From assembly GCA_002314605.1 (NCBI GenBank), contig DCGO01000118.1, positions 1 to 22,363 of the forward strand: a DNA stretch of 22,363 nt. Reading direction: 5' to 3'. The position numbers and the translations under genes were made by a program. How positions within the stretch are numbered: the first letter of the stretch is position 1; every line of letters starts with the position of its first letter. The notes below the pieces were generated by a model, which saw nothing but the letters and a program-made list of their open reading frames with translations, was not told the origin of the DNA and ran no database searches. The DNA is from Lentisphaeria bacterium UBA1776 (GTDB lineage Bacteria; Verrucomicrobiota; Lentisphaeria; Victivallales; Victivallaceae). Shown in pieces: positions 16,283-22,363 of the stretch.

Positions 16283-17551
16283 TTGATTATGGAAAAGAAA
16301 CCGAAAGTCATCGTCCTGGGCTGCGGAGGCCGGGGCAAGGGGGCCTACGCCCGCTACATCGAGATGCATCCGGACGAAGCGGAGATCGTGGCTGTGGCGG
16401 AACCCCGGGACTACTACCGCAACAGTACGGGAGATGCCCACCATGTCCCGGAAGAGTACCGTTTCCGCAGCTGGGAAGAAGCCCTTTCCCGGCCGAAATT
16501 CGCCGATGCTGTGCTGATCTGCACCATGGACGATATGCATGAGGGCCCTGCCGTCAAGGCGGCGGAACTTGGCTACGGCATTCTGCTGGAAAAACCCATC
16601 GCACCCACGGCGGAAGCCTGCCGCCGGATCGTTGCCGCCGTCAAAAAGGCCGGAGTGCCCTTTGCCGTCTGTCACGTTCTCCGCTATACCAACAGCACCC
16701 GGAAGATCAAGGAATTGATTGCCGGCGGCGTCATCGGCGACCTTGTTTCCATCCAGCGGCTGGAAGGGGTGGGACACTGGCATCAGGCCCACTCCTTTGT
16801 CCGCGGCAACTGGCGGAACGAAAAGGAGACCTCCTTCATGCTCCTTCAGAAGTGCTGTCACGATCTGGACTGGATCCGCTACATCATGGGAGTGCCCTGC
16901 ACGAGGGTCCAGTCCTTCGGGAGCCTCCACCACTTCAATGCCGCCGGCAAACCCGCCGGCGCCGCCGACCGCTGTCCCGACTGCCCCGGAGAAGTGGAGT
17001 CCATGTGTCCCTATTCGGCCATCAAGATCTATCTCCGCGACCGCGTCTGTCAGGGAACCAAAGGCTGGCCCACCGATGTGGTGACGCCGGATATGACGCC
17101 GGAAGGGGTCATGAAGGCGCTCCGGGAAGGCCCTTACGGCCGCTGTGTTTATGCCTGTGACAACGATGTGGTGGACAATCAGGTGGTCAACATGGAGTTT
17201 GAGGGAAAACGCACCGCGACGCTGACCATGACCGCCTTCTGCAACGACGGACGCCAGACCCGGATCTTCGGGACCCGGGGCTCCATTCAATCGGACGCCA
17301 AAATGATCCGAGTCACCGAATTTCTGACAGGGAAAGTCACCGAATACGAGATCAGCAAGCTGGCGGACGACACCATCAACAGCGGCCACGGCGGCGGCGA
17401 CGGCGGACTGATGAACGCCTTTTTGACTGCCCTCCGCACGGGGGACCGCTCGCTGATCCTCTCCGGAACGGATGAGACGCTGGAAAGTCACCTGATGGTC
17501 TTCGCCTCCGAAGAATCCCGCCATACCGGTAAAGTGCTGGAACCACGCTGA
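16283..17551 (+). CDS. Gfo/Idh/MocA-family NAD(P)-dependent oxidoreductase with Cys cluster
   Basis: A 422-aa dehydrogenase without signal peptide. It shows a Rossmann start VIVLGCGGRGKGAYARY (9-25), the family EKP motif (103-105), and the K190-x-x-H193-D194-x-D196 active-site region (KCCHDLDW). An insertion at 231-250 contains C231, C234 and C242 (CPDCP...MCPYSA) and further Cys at 288 and 292, as in one subgroup of the family. The family oxidises or epimerises sugars and cyclitols; some members oxidise C3 of a glycoside to start its cleavage. TTG at 16283 is preferred over ATG at 16289 because GAGGAG (16267-16272) lies 10 nt from TTG but 16 nt from ATG; either is possible. It sits between the DUF4886 and alpha/beta hydrolase genes in the same operon. 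Confidence 0.88.
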   Translation: MIMEKKPKVIVLGCGGRGKGAYARYIEMHPDEAEIVAVAEPRDYYRNSTGDAHHVPEEYRFRSWEEALSRPKFADAVLICTMDDMHEGPAVKAAELGYGILLEKPIAPTAEACRRIVAAVKKAGVPFAVCHVLRYTNSTRKIKELIAGGVIGDLVSIQRLEGVGHWHQAHSFVRGNWRNEKETSFMLLQKCCHDLDWIRYIMGVPCTRVQSFGSLHHFNAAGKPAGAADRCPDCPGEVESMCPYSAIKIYLRDRVCQGTKGWPTDVVTPDMTPEGVMKALREGPYGRCVYACDNDVVDNQVVNMEFEGKRTATLTMTAFCNDGRQTRIFGTRGSIQSDAKMIRVTEFLTGKVTEYEISKLADDTINSGHGGGDGGLMNAFLTALRTGDRSLILSGTDETLESHLMVFASEESRHTGKVLEPR

Positions 17552-17568
17552 ACGACAGGAGTTTTTTT

Positions 17569-18384
17569 ATGGCTGGCTATGAGGAAATTTTCCGGCTCTG
17601 GGAAGGGGAAGCACCGCTGACCCGTCCGGAGGACAAACTTCTGACGGAAACGGTGCAGCGGGGCCCCTCCGGCATTGAGCGCGTTACCAATGTGACCGTC
17701 CCCACCCTCACCTATTACCCCTGCACCCGGAACGACACGGAAAATCATGTGCGTCCCGCCGTGCTGGTTTGTCCCGGCGGCGCCTACAATATCCTCGCGT
17801 GGAATCTGGAAGGACGGGATATCTGCAGTCTGATCAACCGGAACGGCATGGATGCGTTTCTCCTGAAATACCGCTGTCCCCAGCACCGTCAGGGAGCGTT
17901 TGCCGACGGCGCCCGGGCCATGCGGTTCATCCGTGCCAACGCGGCGGAGTTTGAAGTCGATCCGGCAAGGATCGGCGTGATCGGTTTTTCCGCCGGGGGG
18001 CATCTTGCCGCCATGCTTTCAGCCTCGGCGGAAACCGTGCCCTACCCGGAAAAAGACGACATGGACAAACTCTCCTTCCGCCCGGATTTTGCCGCTTTGA
18101 TCTATCCGGCCTATTTAGCTGATGATGATCTTGCCCTTGCGCCGGAATTCAAGGTGGAAAAATCCACCCCGCCCGCACTGCTTATCCAGGCTCAGGACGA
18201 CCCGGTATGCTGCCGGAATGCCGTTGCGTGGTTCCAGGCACTGAACCGTGCCGGGGGTTCCGCAGAACTCCATATCTGGCCCACCGGAGGTCACGGATAC
18301 GGCGTGGTCCGCCGTGGCAAAGATACAGACGACTGGGGGGAAACTGCCGGTGTCTGGCTCCGGAAAATGGGGAAACTTCCATAA
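17569..18384 (+). CDS. Alpha/beta-hydrolase, acetyl-xylan-esterase-like
   Basis: A 271-aa cytoplasmic esterase of the alpha/beta-hydrolase-3/BD-FAE-like group. It shows an oxyanion-hole sequence CPGGAYN (68-74), the nucleophile S141 in IGFSAGGHLA, an acid D211 in QAQDDPV, and H242 in GGHGYG. Such enzymes remove acetyl or aryl esters from sugars, and the lack of a signal peptide fits de-esterification of imported oligosaccharide. AGGAG lies 7 nt upstream of the ATG. The stop codon TAA overlaps the next start (TAATG), so translation of the cupin is probably coupled. Confidence 0.88.
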   Translation: MAGYEEIFRLWEGEAPLTRPEDKLLTETVQRGPSGIERVTNVTVPTLTYYPCTRNDTENHVRPAVLVCPGGAYNILAWNLEGRDICSLINRNGMDAFLLKYRCPQHRQGAFADGARAMRFIRANAAEFEVDPARIGVIGFSAGGHLAAMLSASAETVPYPEKDDMDKLSFRPDFAALIYPAYLADDDLALAPEFKVEKSTPPALLIQAQDDPVCCRNAVAWFQALNRAGGSAELHIWPTGGHGYGVVRRGKDTDDWGETAGVWLRKMGKLP

Positions 18385-18737
18385 TGGATGGCGGAACAAA
18401 ACGCTATGCGGTGGAGGATTTCAGCGGGATCGAGGCGGTCCGCTGTCCCTGCGGGATGAGCAAACGGGCGTTTACAGGAGTGGGGGGCAAACCCGCCACC
18501 CTCCACATGGTGGAAATTTTTGCCGACGCCCGGCTGCATTACCACAAAAGTCATATTGAGATGTACTGCATTCTGGAGGGCTCCGGAGAAATGGAGCTGG
18601 ACGGGGCCAGGGTCCCGGTCCGGCCCGGTTCCGCCATTTTCATCCAGCCGTACTGCCGCCACCGGGCGCTGGGGAAAATGAAGATCATGAATGTCTCCAT
18701 CCCCGCCTTCGATCCCGCCGATGAGTGGTTCGACTGA
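18384..18737 (+). CDS. Small cupin-domain protein
   Basis: A 117-aa single-domain cupin. Motif 1 includes H52, H54 and E59 (LHYHKSHIEMY) and motif 2 is RPGSAIFIQPYCRH with H93, giving the usual 3-His/1-Glu metal site. Stand-alone cupins are often sugar isomerases, epimerases or mutarotase-like enzymes, or metal-binding sensors; the sequence does not say which. The start is the ATG sharing its A with the upstream TAA; a longer reading from 18207 lies wholly inside the hydrolase gene and is rejected. Its position between the esterase and the GH4 enzyme suggests a role in processing a released sugar. Confidence 0.85.
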   Translation: MDGGTKRYAVEDFSGIEAVRCPCGMSKRAFTGVGGKPATLHMVEIFADARLHYHKSHIEMYCILEGSGEMELDGARVPVRPGSAIFIQPYCRHRALGKMKIMNVSIPAFDPADEWFD

Positions 18738-18759
18738 CTTCGGGAAGGAAGGGAAGACG

Positions 18760-20166
18760 ATGAACGTGACCATTTTGGGCGGCGGCTCCCTGCGGATTCT
18801 GCCGCTGATCCGGGGCATCTTCTCGGCGGCGCCCGCCGTGCTTCAGGATGGCGAGATCCGTCTGGTGGACCGGGATCTCCCCCGGGCCGAAGCGGTGGGG
18901 AAACTGATCCTGGCCGCCCCGGAATATGCCCGGACCGGCTGCCGCGTGATCTGGACGGATGATCTCGACTCCGCCCTGCCGGGAACAAGTGTCTTTTATC
19001 TTACCATGGGGGCCCGGCGCCAGCCGTCTTATCAGGAAGCCTTTTTTCCGGCCAACCGGTACGGGTTCATCGCCACGGACAACCTCTCCGTCAACGGGGC
19101 GTTTCTCTCCCTCCGGCTGGGGCGGACGATTTTGAACATCGCCCGGAAGATGGAGAAAGCCTGTCCGGACGCATTGATGCTGATCTTCCCCAATCCGGTG
19201 GCGGTCTATTCCCATCTGGTGAATACTCACACCCGGATCCGGGCGCTGGGGATCTGCGGCGGCTTCAGCAATCACCGCTGGGATCTTACGCGGCTGGCGG
19301 GGCGGGACGCCTATGATCCCTGTTGGGAAGTGACCGCCGCCGGAGTCAACCACCTCTCGTTCATTCTGCGGGGCTCTTGCGGAACCCGGGATCTGTACAA
19401 AGAGATCCTGCCGGAAGTGTTGAAGAAAAACTGGACCCCGCCAGCCATTCCCAGTGCCGGCAATCCGGAAACAGAAGCGCGGATACAGCAGTCGCTGAAC
19501 TGGCTCGTCCGGCTGTACCGCCGATACGGAACGCTGATCTTTTCCACCGAAGCGGACGGCCTCGGACATATTTTCCCGGATGAATTTCTCCTGTGGCAAC
19601 GGAAAACTTACGGTACCGGAGGAGACTTTGATCCCCATGCTGCGGAACAGCGGGAAAAAGAGGAGCTTCAAAGAAATTACCGGAATCTCATGGAGGCCGC
19701 CAGTCATCCCGCCGGGATCGACTGGTCCCGGAAAACCGGACTTTTCCGCAAGGTGGAGACGGACATCACCATCCCCCTCTTCCGGGCGCTGGCTGGACAG
19801 GGCTCCGTGCGGATCACCGCTTCCCGGCCCAACGGCGGCGCCGTCAAAGGGTTCGGCCCGGAAATGCCCTTGGAATACACCATGGATCTGGATGGGACAA
19901 GGATCACGCCGGCGGAAAATCTGTTCATTCCGGAACCGTTCTACGGCCTCATCGCGTCGCTGTCGGAATTTCAGCACCTGCAGTCCGAAGCCATTGCGGC
20001 GTGGTCCCCGGAACTTTTCGCCCGGGCGCTGGACGCCTACCCGGTCCAGCAGTTTCAAGGCGAACGGGACGTATTTTACCGCAAAATGTTCGAAATCTTC
20101 TCCGACCTCGATCCGGAGATCGTTTCCGCAAAAACATATTTTACACAAGGATCTCACAGATGCTGA
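18760..20166 (+). CDS. Divergent GH4-family NAD-dependent glycosidase
   Basis: A 468-aa protein of glycoside hydrolase family 4 type. It has the N-terminal NAD motif ILGGGS (5-10), an acidic residue after beta-2 (VDRD, 36-39), FPNPVAVY (143-150), the metal-site Cys C166 in LGICGGF, and the metal-site His H198 in AAGVNHLSF. GH4 enzymes cleave glycosides through NAD+-mediated oxidation at C3 and elimination, needing a divalent metal. The residue after the Cys is Gly rather than the common His or Asn (ICGG instead of LCHG/CNVP), and the first half has unusual sequence, so the sugar and linkage cannot be assigned. GGAAGGAAGGG precedes the ATG at 18760; an in-frame ATG at 18691 lies in the cupin gene. 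The end overlaps the next gene by 7 nt. Confidence 0.8.
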   Translation: MNVTILGGGSLRILPLIRGIFSAAPAVLQDGEIRLVDRDLPRAEAVGKLILAAPEYARTGCRVIWTDDLDSALPGTSVFYLTMGARRQPSYQEAFFPANRYGFIATDNLSVNGAFLSLRLGRTILNIARKMEKACPDALMLIFPNPVAVYSHLVNTHTRIRALGICGGFSNHRWDLTRLAGRDAYDPCWEVTAAGVNHLSFILRGSCGTRDLYKEILPEVLKKNWTPPAIPSAGNPETEARIQQSLNWLVRLYRRYGTLIFSTEADGLGHIFPDEFLLWQRKTYGTGGDFDPHAAEQREKEELQRNYRNLMEAASHPAGIDWSRKTGLFRKVETDITIPLFRALAGQGSVRITASRPNGGAVKGFGPEMPLEYTMDLDGTRITPAENLFIPEPFYGLIASLSEFQHLQSEAIAAWSPELFARALDAYPVQQFQGERDVFYRKMFEIFSDLDPEIVSAKTYFTQGSHRC

Positions 20167-21911
20167 ATTGGAAAACGCTTTTCTGCTGCGCGGTACTTTC
20201 ACTGCTGCCGGAAGTCTCCGGTACGGCGTGGACGGTATCTTTTGACAACACCCTCACCCCCGAAAAGGCGCAAGCATTATCGGCGGGAACCGGACCGGTC
20301 GCCGGGAAACCCTTCGAGTCCGGCAGCGGGGTCTTCGACCTGGATTCCGTGGCGGGGAAAAAGATGCCCGCCGGTTCTTTGGCCATCATCGCCTGCGAAC
20401 TGGAACATCCCCGAAAAGAAACCGTCTATTTCGGAACCGGAGCCGATTACTGGTTCAGCTGTTTCGTGAACGGAAAACAGGTTTTCACGACCTTCCCCCA
20501 GGGCAATCCAGCCGGAACGGTCTCAAAATACGACACCGTTTATCCGGCGGCGCTGGAAAAAGGGAAAAACCGGATCGTTTTCCTGCTGAAGCGGGGGTTG
20601 AGCAGCTGGCAAGTCGGGTTCACTCAGTTATCCGCCGGCAACTGGCCGGAGTCCGATGCCAAACGTCAGGAAATCTTCGCCGCCCTCCAGAAGCAGGTGC
20701 CCTTTCAGACCCTGTGCAAGCCGTGGGTTCATCGCGTGACCCCCGACAGCGCATCGGCAGGCGCGGCCTTTTCCAAACCCGTGGCGGCGGGACTCCGGTG
20801 GTGGAAACACGGTTCGGAGGAGAAGCACGAAGTATGGACGGAAATTCACGGCCAGAAAGAAGCGCGGAAAGTCCATCGTTTCGACCTTTCCGGCCTCGCG
20901 CCCGGTACCGGGTACAATTACGAAGTCCTGATCCTTGATGAATCGGTCCCGGAAATAAGGACCGTCGCCTCCGGAAGTTTCACCACCTTTCCGGCCGGCA
21001 GAAAAGATTGTCTCTTTCATGCCGTCAGCGACCTGCAGGTGGGGGAAACGAAACGCATTGCCGCTTTGGATCAGATGGTCCGGAACTGCGGTCTGGGGAC
21101 CGGGGATTTCGTGGTTTCCATGGGGGATGTGGACAGCATGATGGATCACTTCTCCAGAATTTACTGCTCCGGCTTCATATCGCCTCTACAGAAAAACGGG
21201 GTCCGGTGTCCCTTCGTTTTTGTCCGGGGCAATCACGAATACCGGGGGGAGGAGGCGCCCCTCTTCGGGGAATACTGCGGGCGACCCTATTACGCTTTCC
21301 GGTACGGAAAGATCTTCTTCATAGTGCTGGACACCGGGGAGGACAAGGCCATGATCCGCACCGCCAATCACTTTACCCTGAAAACCGACACCGCGCGCTA
21401 CATGGAGGAACAGCGGCGCTTCCTGGAAAAAATCGTCCGGTCGCCGGAATGCAGAGAGGCGCAATACCGGATCGTTCTGGCCCATGCCACCCCCTTTGAA
21501 TTTGAGAGCCGCTACTATTTTGCCGGCATCCGGAAAATGGCCGGAACGGTGTTTTTCGGCGAAAATCCCCCGTGTCCCCTGGACTTGTGGCTCTGCGGAG
21601 ACATCCACTCTCCCTACCGGTTTGACCCGGTCAAAAAGGAGCTTGCAGGGGTGTACAGCAAAAAACGGAGCCGCAGCGTCCCCACCCAGGAGGACCTGAA
21701 AAATGTCCGCTTCCCCGTTTATGTCAACGACGGCCCCTACGGCGCAGGAGCGGAACTTTCGGTGATCCAAGTCCGGGTCGGCGATTCGGGGATCGAACTG
21801 GTCTGCCGTACCCCGGACGGCAAAGTGCAAGACCATGTCCTGCTCCGGAAAGGCAAGGGATTTCAGGTTCTGAACACCACCTACCGGATCATGGGAACCG
21901 CAGGAAAATGA
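20160..21911 (+). CDS. Secreted purple-acid-phosphatase-like metallophosphoesterase
   Basis: A 583-aa protein with a signal peptide (MLNWKTLFCCAVLSLLPEVS). Residues 25-157 resemble a jelly-roll sugar-binding-like domain (WFSCFVNGKQVF, 98-109). Residues 185-277 look like the fibronectin-like domain that precedes the catalytic part in purple acid phosphatases. The catalytic part (285-490) has D291 (SDLQVG), D323 (SMGDVDSM), N358-H359 (RGNHEYRG), H442 (LAHATPFE) and H483 (CGDIHSP). The first motif is D-x-Q where calcineurin-like enzymes have D-x-H. AAGGA lies 8 nt upstream of the ATG. It overlaps the GH4 gene by 7 nt, so it belongs to the operon and would act outside the cytoplasm on a phosphorylated substrate. 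The final 90 residues are beta-rich and unassigned. Confidence 0.82.
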   Translation: MLNWKTLFCCAVLSLLPEVSGTAWTVSFDNTLTPEKAQALSAGTGPVAGKPFESGSGVFDLDSVAGKKMPAGSLAIIACELEHPRKETVYFGTGADYWFSCFVNGKQVFTTFPQGNPAGTVSKYDTVYPAALEKGKNRIVFLLKRGLSSWQVGFTQLSAGNWPESDAKRQEIFAALQKQVPFQTLCKPWVHRVTPDSASAGAAFSKPVAAGLRWWKHGSEEKHEVWTEIHGQKEARKVHRFDLSGLAPGTGYNYEVLILDESVPEIRTVASGSFTTFPAGRKDCLFHAVSDLQVGETKRIAALDQMVRNCGLGTGDFVVSMGDVDSMMDHFSRIYCSGFISPLQKNGVRCPFVFVRGNHEYRGEEAPLFGEYCGRPYYAFRYGKIFFIVLDTGEDKAMIRTANHFTLKTDTARYMEEQRRFLEKIVRSPECREAQYRIVLAHATPFEFESRYYFAGIRKMAGTVFFGENPPCPLDLWLCGDIHSPYRFDPVKKELAGVYSKKRSRSVPTQEDLKNVRFPVYVNDGPYGAGAELSVIQVRVGDSGIELVCRTPDGKVQDHVLLRKGKGFQVLNTTYRIMGTAGK

Positions 21912-22363
21912 GAACGGTCTGCGCGCTCCTGCCGGTCGCCCTCCTGCTGTCCGGAGGATGCCGGAACGTACCGGAAAAACAGGAAAATTCACAGATGCAG
22001 AAACCAATTGCAGAAGAATACATGATCCCGATGCGGGACGGTGTCCGGCTTTATACCCAGGTGATGGCCCCGGGATCCGGAAAATATCCGGTGGTCTTCC
22101 TCCGGACTCCTTACGGGAAAAAAGATGTGACCCTTGCCGAAACCCTCCCCGGACGCATGGATTATCTGCAGGCCGGGTACGCCGTCATCGCCCAGCACTG
22201 CCGGGGATGCGGCCGGAGCGAGGGGGATTTCATCCCCTACATGCACGAGCGTCAGGACGGCCTTGACACCCTCGATTGGATCCGGCGGCAGCCGTGTTAC
22301 GGCGGCGAACTCTTTCTGCAAGGCGAAAGCTACGGCGCCACGGCCCACTTTGCGTATCTGGAC
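21908..22363 (+). CDS. CocE/X-Pro dipeptidyl-peptidase-like hydrolase, truncated at window edge
   Basis: The first 152 residues are in the window and the reading frame runs off the right edge. A signal peptide ends SGGC with C18 as possible lipidation site; the -3 Ser is atypical, so lipoprotein status is uncertain. The mature start matches the CocE/NonD and X-Pro dipeptidyl-peptidase (S15) family: MIPMRDGVRLYTQVM (39-53), FLRTPYGKK (64-72), CRGCGRSEGDF (98-108), and the nucleophile S141 in QGESYGA. These are alpha/beta-hydrolases that cleave esters, amides or X-Pro peptides. Its start overlaps the upstream stop as ATGA, so the two are translationally coupled. Substrate specificity cannot be judged without the cap and C-terminal domains. 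Confidence 0.85.
   Translation, partial: MRTVCALLPVALLLSGGCRNVPEKQENSQMQKPIAEEYMIPMRDGVRLYTQVMAPGSGKYPVVFLRTPYGKKDVTLAETLPGRMDYLQAGYAVIAQHCRGCGRSEGDFIPYMHERQDGLDTLDWIRRQPCYGGELFLQGESYGATAHFAYLD

Noticed and set aside
1..22363. CRISPR arrays, tRNA/rRNA genes, insertion sequences or prophage genes
   Set aside because: No regularly spaced repeats, tRNA-like cloverleaf, transposase, integrase or phage structural motifs were seen on reading both strands; a dedicated scan was not possible.

Overview
The window looks like chromosome from a Lentisphaerae-type bacterium (Victivallales-like, phylum Verrucomicrobiota), probably a host-associated glycan degrader. The clues are the N-terminus KFTLIELLVVIAIIAILAAM on a small pseudopilin, a DUF4838 protein with a CBM9-like tail, GC-rich coding with CCGG/CGGAA-rich codons, and strong AGGAG ribosome binding sites. 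The taxonomic call is inference from protein style; no rRNA or marker gene is present.

Layout. Positions 1-215 hold no convincing gene but carry a perfect 23-bp palindrome (28-50) that overlaps a possible leftward promoter. From 216 to 6956 five genes run leftward: pseudopilin, TPR protein, DUF4838/CBM9 protein, metallophosphoesterase and PIG-L deacetylase. They are headed by a consensus TTGACA-N17-TATAAT promoter at 7015-7043. A sixth leftward gene (7153-7977) encodes a GNAT-like acyltransferase and has its own promoter. The interval 7978-8210 is a divergent regulatory region. From 8211 to the right edge eleven genes run rightward, nearly all overlapping or within about 40 nt of each other: GH36 alpha-galactosidase, an M28-like/AAC(3)-like fusion, GH29 alpha-L-fucosidase, SGNH hydrolase, DUF4886 protein, Gfo/Idh/MocA oxidoreductase, alpha/beta hydrolase, cupin, divergent GH4 enzyme, secreted purple-acid-phosphatase-like protein, and a truncated CocE/X-Pro peptidase-like lipoprotein.

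How they may work together (inference). The rightward operon reads as a catabolic locus for a decorated glycan or glycoconjugate. Galactose and fucose would be removed by GH36 and GH29. Ester or acyl groups would be removed by the SGNH, DUF4886, alpha/beta-hydrolase and CocE proteins. Amide or amino-acyl groups would be handled by the M28-AAC(3) fusion, and redox chemistry by Gfo/Idh and GH4, possibly with the cupin. The proteins split by compartment: GH36, GH29, M28-AAC(3), Gfo/Idh, alpha/beta hydrolase, cupin and GH4 lack signal peptides, while DUF4886, the phosphoesterases, DUF4838, TPR and CocE (and perhaps SGNH) have them. No transporter, SusC/D pair or regulator gene lies inside the window, so uptake must be encoded elsewhere. 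The most unusual item is the M28-AAC(3) fusion. Together with the PIG-L deacetylase on the leftward operon it hints at deacylation/reacylation of an amino-sugar substrate.
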